Origin: Desulfobacteraceae bacterium
Lineage (GTDB): Bacteria > Desulfobacterota > DSM-4660 > Desulfatiglandales > Desulfatiglandaceae
NCBI GenBank assembly: GCA_030642205.1
Contig: DAOWOF010000117.1
Location: forward strand, 1-7,215
Direction: 5' to 3'
DNA length: 7,215 nucleotides
Shown: piece after piece, positions 1-7,112 of the stretch
Numbering within the stretch: the first letter of the stretch is position 1
How the letters are laid out: the number at the start of each line of letters is the position of its first letter
Position numbers and translations under genes: made by a program
Notes under the pieces: generated by a model
The model's database searches: none
What the model was told of the DNA's origin: nothing
What the model saw: the letters and a program-made list of their open reading frames with translations, nothing else

Positions 1-1
1 A

Positions 2-472
2 AAGTCCTGCCCTTTTCTAGGTCAGGAAGGCTGCGGGATTTACAGGGATCGACCAGCCGCATGCCGCCTTTTTCCTATGGGACGCGTCGCGTGTATTAAT
101 AAAGACCATGGTGCCATAGAAGAGGTCTATCATCTCCTGGAGATACCTGGTTGCCTCGGATTTATGGAGGGAAAATCCTGGACTGTGAAAACCTGGGTAA
201 AAAATCAAGACCTGAAAGCTCATCTTGCTTTTAATGATTTATACCTTAAGGCGCTCTTTCATAAAAAACGAGATAGTCAAAAAGCATTGGAAGAAAAACA
301 AGTTCAGAAAATAATGGTGGCTTGCTATAATCTTGACCTGTTTCGAGATTTTGTTTTTAAGACAAATTTTCTGGAGATTTTTGAGCTTAGTCAAGGTAAA
401 GCAGCCTTGCTTAAGGATGATGAGGAACTTTTGAAGCTGGGAGTGGCCTATCTTAACAAGACACTTTTTTAA
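2..472 (+). CDS. YkgJ family cysteine-cluster (putative Zn/Fe-chelating) protein, 5' end cut off by the window
   Basis: The reading frame is open from base 2 to a TAA at 470-472, giving 156 visible residues with the N-terminus missing. The first ATG, at 77, is internal: the codons before it read CPFLGQEGCGIYRDRPAACR followed by LFP. This is the second half of the cysteine-cluster signature of the YkgJ/UPF0153 family (CxxCxxCC followed by C..L...C.IY..RP..CR.FP). The cysteines are visible residues 3, 11 and 21. A further cysteine at residue 51, in PGCLGFMEGKSWTV, resembles a C-x-G motif often seen after the cluster. The family is thought to bind zinc or an iron centre, but its substrate and reaction are not established. 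The C-terminal half is lysine- and leucine-rich and shows no motif I recognise. It has no signal peptide or membrane segment in the visible part. The gene converges on tlyA. Family assignment is confident; function is unknown. Confidence 0.85.
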   Translation, partial: KSCPFLGQEGCGIYRDRPAACRLFPMGRVACINKDHGAIEEVYHLLEIPGCLGFMEGKSWTVKTWVKNQDLKAHLAFNDLYLKALFHKKRDSQKALEEKQVQKIMVACYNLDLFRDFVFKTNFLEIFELSQGKAALLKDDEELLKLGVAYLNKTLF

Positions 473-1242
473 GCGATCTGTTTCTTCAGGTATACCAAAA
501 ATTCACGGTTGCCTTTGGGACCAAGTATGGGAGATGGAATTTGGCCTTGAACTTTCCAGCCAGCTTCCATAAAAAAAGCACACAGATCGGTCAGTACATC
601 GTGGTGAAGCTTAGGGTCACGTACAACACCACCTTTTCCTAATTTGCCTTTGCCTACTTCGAATTGAGGCTTGATAAGGGCTATGATAAATGGATCTTTG
701 CCTAGAAGCCTGGCAATGGCGGGGATAAGCAGCTTCAGGGAAATAAAGGAAGCATCTATTACAGCTCCATGGACAGTACCTTTTATCTGGTCTGGCTCAA
801 GATATCTTGCATTAGTCCTTTCCATGACCTCCACCCTGGAATCCTTGCGCAGTTTCCAGGCCAATTGACCATAGCCCACATCTACCGCAATAATTCGGGA
901 GGCTCCATTTTGGAGCAAACAGTCACTAAAACCTCCAGTGGATGCCCCCACATCGATTATGTTCCGACCTTTTATATCGGGTGAAAAAGCATTTATCGCG
1001 GCTTCCAGTTTAAGTCCGCCACGACTAACATAAGGGTGAAGAGGTTTTTTTAAGGTTATTTTAGCTGCCGGAGGGATCAGGCGTCCTGGTTTGTCAATCA
1101 TGATGCCGTCAACCTCTACAATACCGGCCATGATAGAGGCCTTGGCCTGTTGGCGGCTCTGTACCTGGCCCTGATTAACCAGGATTTGATCAAGTCTGAT
1201 TTTAGGTGGGTGCTTCAAGATTCTTGTTTTAACTTCTGCCAC
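469..1242 (-). CDS. tlyA: TlyA family 16S/23S rRNA (cytidine-2'-O)-methyltransferase
   Basis: This is a SAM-dependent rRNA ribose 2'-O-methyltransferase. Characterised TlyA proteins methylate 23S C1920 and, in the longer type, 16S C1409. An S4 RNA-binding domain occupies about residues 15-75 (RLDQILVNQGQVQSRQQAKA, then YVSRGGLKLE). An FtsJ-like Rossmann domain follows, with the SAM loop DVGASTGGF at 97-105. The K-D-K-E tetrad can be placed at K78, D163 (IDASFISL), K191 (LIKPQFE) and E247 (GNREFLVYL), so the active site looks intact. The length, at most 257 residues, is near the shorter 23S-only type, but target specificity cannot be read from sequence. The start is uncertain. The GTG at 1240-1242 gives a 28-nt overlap with dxs and has no clear ribosome site. 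A TTG at 1216-1218 would give a TTGA overlap with the dxs stop and an N-terminus (7 residues before RLD) more typical of the family. It is the last gene of the minus-strand unit. Confidence 0.95.
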   Translation of the reverse strand: MAEVKTRILKHPPKIRLDQILVNQGQVQSRQQAKASIMAGIVEVDGIMIDKPGRLIPPAAKITLKKPLHPYVSRGGLKLEAAINAFSPDIKGRNIIDVGASTGGFSDCLLQNGASRIIAVDVGYGQLAWKLRKDSRVEVMERTNARYLEPDQIKGTVHGAVIDASFISLKLLIPAIARLLGKDPFIIALIKPQFEVGKGKLGKGGVVRDPKLHHDVLTDLCAFFMEAGWKVQGQIPSPILGPKGNREFLVYLKKQIA

Positions 1243-3161
1243 GGAATTAAATTAGTCACCCAATTTTTCTTTGGTATGCACAGTTCACGAGCCTCTTCCA
1301 ATATTCCTTTGGCATTAAGGCCATATATTTCTCTAAGCTCTTTGACAGAACCATGTTCAATAAATTTATCAGGGAATCCAAGTCGTTTTACGATCACATC
1401 TGCCACTCCAAGATCGTTTAACATTTCAAGGACTGCACTTCCAAAGCCTCCTTGCCGGATATTTTCCTCTACTACCAGAATTCTGGCAAAACTATCTGCT
1501 ATTTTGGCCAGCTTTGTATCCATAGGCTTGACAAATCGACAGTTAACCACTTTAGCTGATAAACCCTCTTTTTCAAGTTGGATGGCCGCTTCTAATGAGG
1601 GGTATACCATATTACCAATGGCCAAAATAAGCAGATTTTTGCCTTCTTTAATAATTTCCGCCTGTCCAAGAGGCAAGGTCTGATACTCTTTATCTAAAGG
1701 TACTCCAATGGCATTGCCTCTGGGATAACGGATAGCTACCGGGCCCGAATGCTCCATTGCGGTAAAGAGCATATGTCTTAGCTCATTTTCATCTTTTGGA
1801 GCCATGACTGTCATATTTGGAAGGCTGCGCAGATAAGTAAGATCCAAAAGACCATGATGGGTAGGGCCGTCTTCTCCCACCAGACCTCCACGATCAATGG
1901 CAAAGGTAACAGGTAGATTGGGCAGGCATACATCGTGAACAATCTGGTCATAGGCCCTTTGAAGAAAGGTGGAATAAATAGCCACTACAGGCCTGAACCC
2001 TTCGGTAGCCAGACCAGCGGCAAAGGTGACAGCATGTTGCTCTGCTATTCCTACATCCTGAAACCGGTCAGGATAAAGATTGGCAAATTTTGTCAGGCCT
2101 GTCCCTTCAGGCATGGCAGCGGTAATGGCAAATATTTTGTTATCTCTTTTGGCAAGGTCGACAATGGTTTCTCCAAAGATTTTGGTGTATGATGGCGGGG
2201 CATTTGTGGGCTTGCTCCTGGATGATCCGGTAAGGATTTCAAAGGAGCCAACCCCATGAAAATGGGATGGGTCTTTCTCTGCCGGTTCATAACCTTTTCC
2301 TTTCACAGTCAGAGTATGAACCAGGACAGGGCCTTTAAGGTGCAGGGTGTTTTTAAAGGCATCAATCAATAGATCTATACGGTGCCCCTGAATAGGCCCG
2401 ATGTATTTGAATTTTAATGATTCAAATAACATCCCCGGAGTAAAAAAGGTGATAAAGGAGTCTTCACTCTTGCGAGCAATATTTAAAAGATTATCACCGC
2501 CAGGCAATGACTTGAGAAATGTCTCAATCCCTTTTTTTAAATGAACAACCTTGCGGCCGGTCATCTTGCGGCTCAAGAAGGAGGAAAGGGCTCCTACATT
2601 GGGTGAGATGGACATGGCATTATCATTCAGCACCACGATCAGATCTTTTTCCCCGTCTCCGGCCTGATTCAGACCTTCAAAGGCCATCCCTCCGGTCATG
2701 GAACCATCACCTATTACTGAAATGACTTTTCCTTTTTCCCGTTTCAGGGCCTTGGCCGTGGATATCCCAAGGCCTGCGGAAATAGATGTGCTGCTATGCC
2801 CTGTATCAAAGGTGTCATAGGGACTTTCCTTCCGTTTAGGAAAACCGCTAAGCCCCCCGTAACGTCGTAAAGTATGAAAACGATCCCGCCGACCAGTAAG
2901 AAGTTTATGGGCATAGGCCTGATGCCCTACATCCCAGATTATCTTGTCCTGGGGAGCATCAAAGACATAATGAAGGGCAATAGCCAGGTCAACAGCCCCC
3001 AAACTGGGTGCAAGATGTCCTCCTGTCCTGGAAACAGTTTCTACAATCTTGTAACGGATTTCCAAAGCCAGGGCTTCCAGTTCAGGAATGGAAAGGCCAT
3101 TTAGATCGGAAGGATTGTCGATCCTGTCCAATATATTTGTATCCGGTTTTATCTCCTTCAT
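1215..3161 (-). CDS. dxs: 1-deoxy-D-xylulose-5-phosphate synthase
   Basis: This is a cytoplasmic thiamine-diphosphate (ThDP) enzyme that condenses pyruvate and glyceraldehyde 3-phosphate to DXP. It is the entry and usual control step of the MEP isoprenoid pathway, and also feeds thiamine and pyridoxal synthesis. At 648 residues it is slightly longer than most family members (about 620-640). Visible landmarks in order are GGHLAPSLG with H49, DVGHQAYAHK at 77-86, GHSSTSIS at 121-128, the ThDP/Mg motif GDGSMTGG at 151-158 with the LNDNAMSIS segment at 178-186, the catalytic glutamate E374 in GIAEQH, DRGGLVGEDGPTHHG at 423-437 with its conserved histidines, and the C-terminal transketolase domain (VVEENIRQGGFGSAV). 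All key residues are present. The extra length is a C-terminal tail of roughly 20 residues whose codons overlap the tlyA 5' end. The ATG start overlaps the ispA stop (ATGA) and is preceded by AAAGG at 3167-3171, five bases away. Translation is therefore probably coupled to ispA. Confidence 0.98.
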   Translation of the reverse strand: MKEIKPDTNILDRIDNPSDLNGLSIPELEALALEIRYKIVETVSRTGGHLAPSLGAVDLAIALHYVFDAPQDKIIWDVGHQAYAHKLLTGRRDRFHTLRRYGGLSGFPKRKESPYDTFDTGHSSTSISAGLGISTAKALKREKGKVISVIGDGSMTGGMAFEGLNQAGDGEKDLIVVLNDNAMSISPNVGALSSFLSRKMTGRKVVHLKKGIETFLKSLPGGDNLLNIARKSEDSFITFFTPGMLFESLKFKYIGPIQGHRIDLLIDAFKNTLHLKGPVLVHTLTVKGKGYEPAEKDPSHFHGVGSFEILTGSSRSKPTNAPPSYTKIFGETIVDLAKRDNKIFAITAAMPEGTGLTKFANLYPDRFQDVGIAEQHAVTFAAGLATEGFRPVVAIYSTFLQRAYDQIVHDVCLPNLPVTFAIDRGGLVGEDGPTHHGLLDLTYLRSLPNMTVMAPKDENELRHMLFTAMEHSGPVAIRYPRGNAIGVPLDKEYQTLPLGQAEIIKEGKNLLILAIGNMVYPSLEAAIQLEKEGLSAKVVNCRFVKPMDTKLAKIADSFARILVVEENIRQGGFGSAVLEMLNDLGVADVIVKRLGFPDKFIEHGSVKELREIYGLNAKGILEEARELCIPKKNWVTNLIPWQKLKQES

Positions 3162-4054
3162 TTTTTCCTTTCTATAATATAGAGCGCAAGGGCTCGAAGC
3201 GGATCTGCCCGGTGATCAAATGAAGCCAGTGTCTTAATGGCATCAGCTACCAATTTCTTCTGGAGTTTCTTTGATCCTCCCAAACCAACCAGTTTTGGAT
3301 ATGTATTTTTTCCTTTTCTCTCATCTGATCCTGTAGCTTTTCCCAGATCATTGAAATCCCCTTCTACATCCAGAATATCATCAGCGATCTGAAATGCCTG
3401 GCCTATCCTCTTTCCATAACTGGTAATTGTTTTGATATCGGATTCTGATCCTCCTCCAAGAATAGCGCCAGAAGCAACAGAGGCAGTAATCAATGCCCCA
3501 GTCTTGCAGGCATGTATGAATTCAAGCGTTGACAGATTAATTTTCTGCCTCTCAGTCTGGATATCAACTACCTGTCCCCCTACCATACCCTGAAAACCAG
3601 CAGATCTGGCAATTAGACCAATAACCCTGATTATTAGATGGGGAGGAAGAGCTTCGGATAATTTGACACTGGTCATCATGTTAAAAGCCTCAGTCAAAAG
3701 TCCGTCTCCCGCCAGGAGAGCCAAAGCATCGCCAAAGACCTTATGATTGGTAGGTTTACCTCTCCTTAGATCATCGTCATCCATAAGGGGAAGGTCATCA
3801 TGTATCAGGGAATATGTATGTATTAATTCTATGGCACAAGCCACAGGGATAACTGCCGTGGCAGACCCTCCCACGACTTCAGCCCCTGCCATACACAAAA
3901 TCGGCCTTAAGCGTTTGCCACCAGCAAAAAGGCTGTATCCCATTGACTCAATCACTTTGGCAGCAGGCCCCACAGGTTCAGGAAGAACCTCCTTGAGCGC
4001 CTGGTTGATAATAGCTCTTTTATCTGAAAGATAGCCTTTGAGATCCAAATTCAA
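3158..4054 (-). CDS. ispA: Short-chain polyprenyl diphosphate synthase, farnesyl diphosphate synthase type
   Basis: This is a head-to-tail prenyltransferase that condenses IPP with DMAPP/GPP, most likely giving farnesyl diphosphate for undecaprenyl-phosphate and quinone side-chain synthesis. It has 298 residues, the usual bacterial length. The first aspartate-rich motif is D86-D87-x4-D92 (HDDLPLMDDDDLRRGKPTNH), the bacterial type II form. The second is DDILD at 225-229. GGKRLRP at 45-51 binds diphosphate, and GMVGGQVVDI at 156-165 and KTGALI at 184-189 are further family motifs. Tyrosine 81, five residues before the first motif, is the same as in E. coli IspA (YSLIHDD) and favours a C15 product; product length is an inference. 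No ATG is available near the start. The listed start is a TTG directly after the xseB TAA. A second TTG at 4046-4048 is nine bases from a GGAG at 4058-4061 and may be the real start. It sits in an xseB-ispA-dxs series with no gaps. Confidence 0.96.
   Translation of the reverse strand: MNLDLKGYLSDKRAIINQALKEVLPEPVGPAAKVIESMGYSLFAGGKRLRPILCMAGAEVVGGSATAVIPVACAIELIHTYSLIHDDLPLMDDDDLRRGKPTNHKVFGDALALLAGDGLLTEAFNMMTSVKLSEALPPHLIIRVIGLIARSAGFQGMVGGQVVDIQTERQKINLSTLEFIHACKTGALITASVASGAILGGGSESDIKTITSYGKRIGQAFQIADDILDVEGDFNDLGKATGSDERKGKNTYPKLVGLGGSKKLQKKLVADAIKTLASFDHRADPLRALALYIIERKK
3167..3171 (-). promoter_or_regulatory. Ribosome binding site of dxs inside the ispA end
   Basis: The minus strand reads AAAGG, five A residues, then ATGA, where the dxs ATG overlaps the ispA TGA. 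The site lies in the last codons of ispA, so ribosomes finishing ispA can restart on dxs. Confidence 0.6.
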
Positions 4055-4297
4055 TTACTCCGATTTAGTTATATCTTCTAATTCAAAGGGTATCTTGCTG
4101 TGTTTTCCGTTACTTTCCCGCACCAGGAGGCTTACCTTTTTTTCAGCTTCTTCCAGCTTTTGTGAACAAAATTTTGCAAGTTTCATTCCCTCTTCAAATG
4201 CCGCCATGGAATCTTCCAGGGACAAGTTGCCTTCTTCCAGATTTTCAACAATGTTTTCCAGGTCTTTCATCGCTAGTTCAAATTTTTTTTCTGTCAT
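4055..4297 (-). CDS. xseB: Exodeoxyribonuclease VII small subunit
   Basis: This is the small, helical subunit of exonuclease VII, which wraps the helical stalk of XseA. The complex degrades single-stranded DNA to oligonucleotides from either end and works in mismatch repair and removal of damaged DNA. At 80 residues it matches E. coli XseB. The body follows the family pattern: LENIVENLEEGNLSLEDSMA at residues 13-32, then AFEEGMKLAKFCSQKLEEAE to about residue 53, then KVSLL. This is a two-helix hairpin with heptad leucines. The C-terminal 20 residues are polar and poorly conserved, as is usual. The ATG is preceded only by a weak GAG seven bases upstream. It lies 48 nt after xseA, and its stop codon abuts the first TTG of ispA. 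Its last codons supply the GGAG ribosome site of ispA. Confidence 0.96.
   Translation of the reverse strand: MTEKKFELAMKDLENIVENLEEGNLSLEDSMAAFEEGMKLAKFCSQKLEEAEKKVSLLVRESNGKHSKIPFELEDITKSE
4058..4061 (-). promoter_or_regulatory. Ribosome binding site of ispA inside the xseB end
   Basis: The minus strand reads GGAG, TAA (the xseB stop), then TTG, AAT, TTG. The GGAG is three bases from the first TTG (4052-4054) and nine from the second (4046-4048). Spacing favours the second, which would shorten IspA by two residues. Overlap with the xseB stop implies translational coupling. Confidence 0.55.
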
Positions 4298-4345
4298 ATG
4301 AAAACTCGTACTGGTAAGTTGTTTTTGAGTTAGAGTACCTGCCGT

Positions 4346-5707
4346 TTATTTATCAAATGAGGCCTCAGAGTCACTTTTTTCAACGCGTCCCTCAATTATA
4401 CCTTTGGACAGTAAAATCTGGAAGCGATCTCCCTTCTCTATGTCTCTCGCCCTTCTTATTACCTTTTTTTCGGGCAATTTGCGGGTAATACTATACCCTC
4501 GGGAGAGAATTGACAAGGGGCTTAAATCTATCGCTCTTTTTTCCAAAAGAGTCAGGGTATGTAATTTATCCTTAACCAGTCGGGACATTACCATGATCAT
4601 TCTTTTTCTAATAAGTTTGATATGCTGGCCGGATAAAAGAATCGTCTGGTATGGAGATGAGACTCTCAGTCTCTGTTCCCCAGCTTCCAGTCTGGTCCTT
4701 AACCCCGACATGTTATTGCCCATAGTCCTTACAAGCCTTCCATGCAGATCATCCAGTCTGAGTAATGTGTCCTCCATGTCTTTGCGCGGATCCTTAAGAC
4801 GCTTGCTCAAATGTTCTACAGTAATGGCCTGGTTATTTAGCTGTGACCTGATAGTGGCAGTTAATCTCTTTTCTAACTGAAATAAATTTTTTATCAGGAT
4901 CTCCTTTTCAAAAACCAGCAATTCAGCAGCAGCCGAAGGGGTAGGTGCCCGAACATCGGCCGCCATGTCAGAAATGGTTATATCAATTTCATGTCCTACT
5001 GCCGAGATAACAGGGATAAAAGATCCCCTTATGGCAAGTGCCAGTTTTTCATCATTAAAGGCCCAAAGATCCTCCAATGATCCTCCTCCGCGCGTCAAAA
5101 TAATGACATCCACTTCAAGATTGCGATTTACAAGCTCAATTGCTTCAATCATTTCACTGCTCGCATTATCGCCTTGCACCTTGACTGGAACCACTATAAT
5201 TTCAATATTGGCAAATCGCTGGTAAAGAACCTTTAAAAAATCTCTGATTGCAGCGCCAGTGGGAGATGTAATTACAGCCACCTTTTGCGGTAGAAAAGGA
5301 AGGCTTTGTTTTTTATCCTGATCAAAGACACCCTTTAAGGCAAGTTTTTGTTTAAGCTGTTCAAAGGCAAGAGCCAAATCTCCTGAACCCAGGGGCTCCA
5401 GATAATCGAGTTTGATCTGGTATTCACCCCGTGGGGCGTATACGCTGACACGTCCCTGAGCCAGAACCTTCATCCCGTTTTCCGGCACAAACCTGAGATA
5501 TCTTGCCTGGAGCCTGAACATAACTGCCCTGATTTGGGATTTTTGATCCTTAAGTGTCATATAATAATGTCCGGATACAGGGGAACGAAAATTGGAGATC
5601 TCCCCTTCCAGCCATATAAAATCAAGCTGTTCTTCAAGCAGGCTGCGTATTTCATTAGTCAGTTGGCTAACGCTATAAACATCAGGCTGTTGATTATATT
5701 CTTCCAA
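4346..5707 (-). CDS. xseA: Exodeoxyribonuclease VII large subunit
   Basis: This is the catalytic large subunit of exonuclease VII, a metal-dependent single-strand nuclease acting with XseB. With the start chosen here it has 453 residues, in line with the family (about 400-460). An N-terminal OB-fold (VYSVSQLTNEIRSLL and WLEGEISNFRSPVSGHYYMT) occupies roughly residues 10-105. The catalytic domain shows AVITSPTGAAIRDF (about 144-157), TRGGGSLEDLWAFNDE (about 205-220) and SAVGHEIDITISDMAADVRA then PTPSAAAEL (about 235-263). A long helical region that would bind XseB follows, then the terminal LSPLSILSRGYSIT motif. I chose the TTG at 5705-5707 because GAGGTGATC, a nine-base match to the 16S anti-Shine-Dalgarno tail, ends five bases upstream. 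The frame stays open to another TTG at 5725, which would add six residues. That codon has no ribosome site and lies in a predicted hairpin stem. The gene is 21 nt after gdhA and 48 nt before xseB. Confidence 0.96.
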   Translation of the reverse strand: MEEYNQQPDVYSVSQLTNEIRSLLEEQLDFIWLEGEISNFRSPVSGHYYMTLKDQKSQIRAVMFRLQARYLRFVPENGMKVLAQGRVSVYAPRGEYQIKLDYLEPLGSGDLALAFEQLKQKLALKGVFDQDKKQSLPFLPQKVAVITSPTGAAIRDFLKVLYQRFANIEIIVVPVKVQGDNASSEMIEAIELVNRNLEVDVIILTRGGGSLEDLWAFNDEKLALAIRGSFIPVISAVGHEIDITISDMAADVRAPTPSAAAELLVFEKEILIKNLFQLEKRLTATIRSQLNNQAITVEHLSKRLKDPRKDMEDTLLRLDDLHGRLVRTMGNNMSGLRTRLEAGEQRLRVSSPYQTILLSGQHIKLIRKRMIMVMSRLVKDKLHTLTLLEKRAIDLSPLSILSRGYSITRKLPEKKVIRRARDIEKGDRFQILLSKGIIEGRVEKSDSEASFDK

Positions 5708-5712
5708 ATCCT

Positions 5713-5721
5713 GATCACCTC
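5713..5721 (-). promoter_or_regulatory. Extended Shine-Dalgarno of xseA, decides its start
   Basis: On the minus strand these nine bases read GAGGTGATC, fully complementary to the conserved 3' tail of 16S rRNA (anti-SD, GATCACCTC). The TTG at 5705-5707 follows after five bases (ten counted from GAGG). No comparable site precedes the in-frame TTG at 5723-5725. The site therefore supports the shorter xseA. Confidence 0.75.
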
Positions 5722-5722
5722 G

Positions 5723-5743
5723 CAAGGGCTAGACCAAGCCTTG
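5723..5743 (-). other. Hairpin over the gdhA stop codon, just before the xseA ribosome site
   Basis: On the minus strand the arms CAAGGCT and AGCCCTTG pair with seven base pairs, one bulged C and a six-base loop (TGGTCT). The gdhA TAG straddles the loop and the 3' arm. No T-tract follows, so it is not an intrinsic terminator. Outer bases GATCA (5742-5746) and TGATC (5713-5717) could also pair and would partly cover the xseA ribosome site. A role in RNA stability or in coupling gdhA to xseA translation is inference. Confidence 0.4.
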
Positions 5744-7078
5744 ATCCAGCATGGCATTGACAACCTTCACAAAGCCGGCAATATTGGCCCCGATAAAATA
5801 ATTGCCCGGTTCGTCATATTCCATGGCAGCATCCAGACAGCTTTGATGGATACTTTTCATCATTATTTTAAGACGGCCATCCACTTCAGCTTTTGGCCAG
5901 TTAAAACGCATGCTGTTCTGGGACATCTCCAGCCCTGAAACAGCGACGCCTCCAGCATTGGAAGCTTTACCAGGGGCATAGAGTATTTTACTCTCCAGAA
6001 AGATATTAATGGCATCCGGGGTTGATGGCATATTGGCACCTTCACTGACCAGAATAACACCGTTATTTATCAGATTTTGAGCATCCTTTTCCCCGACTTC
6101 ATTTTGTGTGGCAGAGGGAAAGGCACAATCAGCCTTATGATTCCAAAGAGGATTATAGGTCATAGTGGAGTCTCTTTCCGTGTAAACAGCCTCAGAATAT
6201 TCATCACAATACTCTTTGATTCTGCCACGCCTGATATTTTTGAGCTCCTTGACATAATCCAGTTTTGCCTGGTCTATGCCTTTTTCATCATAAATATACC
6301 CTGAGGAATCAGAAATTGTAACTACCTTGCCTCCAAGTTTTATCAGCTTTTCCGTAGTATATTGAGCCACATTTCCGGAACCCGACACCAAACAAATCTT
6401 GTCTTGCAGACTATCCCTCCGGGTGGCCAGCATTTCCGAGGCAAAATATACATTCCCATACCCGGTAGCTTCCGGTCGAATCAGGCTGCCTCCCCATCCC
6501 AGACCCTTTCCTGTCAAAACGCCTGTAAATTCATTTGTTATTTTTTTATACATTCCAAATAAATATCCAATCTCCCTGGCTCCGACTCCGATATCTCCGG
6601 CCGGAATATCACGATTAGGACCAATGTGCCGAAAGAGTTCAAGCATAAAACTTTGACAAAAGCGCATGACCTCGCTGTCTGTTTTCCCCTTTGGATCAAA
6701 ATCAGAACCACCTTTTCCGCCTCCCATGGCAAGGGTGGTCAAGGCATTCTTAAAGACCTGCTCAAAGGCAAGGAATTTGAGGATGCTGATATTTACTGAG
6801 GGATGAAAACGAAGACCTCCCTTATATGGTCCAATTGCGCTATTCATCTCAATTCGGAAGCCGCGGTTAACATGAGCCTGTCCCTGGTCATCCATCCAGG
6901 GAACCCGAAAAAGTATAACCCTTTCAGGTTCTGTAATACGTGCAAGTATCGCATTCTTCCGGTACTCGGGATTCCGGTCTAAAACAGGCTGCACACTTTC
7001 CAGAACTTCCTGTACAGCTTGATGAAATTCTGTTTCGCCAGGATCTCTTTGTTTTATTAATTCCAGGTTCTCTAACAT
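5729..7078 (-). CDS. gdhA: NADP-type glutamate dehydrogenase (hexameric, about 50 kDa class)
   Basis: This enzyme reversibly aminates 2-oxoglutarate to glutamate with ammonium, and in this class usually works in ammonium assimilation with NADPH. At 449 residues it is almost the same length as E. coli GdhA (447), and it aligns well from end to end by eye. The substrate-binding segment is GPYKGGLRFHP at 83-93. The catalytic lysine loop is GGGKGGSDFDPKGK at 119-132, with K122 at the active site. PAGDIGVGAREIG at 159-171 holds the catalytic aspartate D162. The Rossmann loop is GSGNVA at 233-238, followed by SDSSG at 256-260, as in the NADP-dependent E. coli enzyme; cofactor preference is inferred from this similarity. 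The ATG has a good GGAG at 7087-7090, eight bases away. It is the first gene of the minus-strand series in the window, and its upstream region carries a strong dyad. A glutamate dehydrogenase so close to xseA is an unexpected partner. Confidence 0.97.
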   Translation of the reverse strand: MLENLELIKQRDPGETEFHQAVQEVLESVQPVLDRNPEYRKNAILARITEPERVILFRVPWMDDQGQAHVNRGFRIEMNSAIGPYKGGLRFHPSVNISILKFLAFEQVFKNALTTLAMGGGKGGSDFDPKGKTDSEVMRFCQSFMLELFRHIGPNRDIPAGDIGVGAREIGYLFGMYKKITNEFTGVLTGKGLGWGGSLIRPEATGYGNVYFASEMLATRRDSLQDKICLVSGSGNVAQYTTEKLIKLGGKVVTISDSSGYIYDEKGIDQAKLDYVKELKNIRRGRIKEYCDEYSEAVYTERDSTMTYNPLWNHKADCAFPSATQNEVGEKDAQNLINNGVILVSEGANMPSTPDAINIFLESKILYAPGKASNAGGVAVSGLEMSQNSMRFNWPKAEVDGRLKIMMKSIHQSCLDAAMEYDEPGNYFIGANIAGFVKVVNAMLDQGLV

Positions 7079-7086
7079 TGAAGCGT

Positions 7087-7090
7087 CTCC
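7087..7090 (-). promoter_or_regulatory. Ribosome binding site of gdhA
   Basis: GGAG on the minus strand lies eight bases before the gdhA ATG at 7076-7078. It supports this ATG as the start. Confidence 0.65.
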
Positions 7091-7112
7091 GATTTTTGAT
7101 ATGAAAGAACTG

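Noticed and set aside
452..473. CTTAA/TTAAG repeat with a run of six T at the convergent gene ends, considered as terminator
   Set aside because: The stem is only five A/T-rich pairs and the T-run lies in the loop, not after the stem.
1150..1683. 177-codon plus-strand open frame across the tlyA/dxs junction
   Set aside because: It is antisense to two well-conserved genes, has no recognisable motif and reads as a serine-rich shadow of the dxs codons.
4298..4345. Short inverted repeat GTACT/AGTAC and a TTGATA in and near the xseA-xseB gap, considered as terminator or promoter
   Set aside because: The arms are five bases with a loop of more than 20, there is no T-tract, and no -10 lies at a fitting distance from TTGATA.
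4404..4880. 158-codon plus-strand open frame inside xseA
   Set aside because: It is antisense to the conserved helical and C-terminal part of xseA, with no ribosome site or family resemblance.
5534..5938. 134-codon plus-strand open frame over the xseA/gdhA junction
   Set aside because: It is complementary to the conserved XseA OB-fold and the GdhA C-terminus, so it is a shadow frame.
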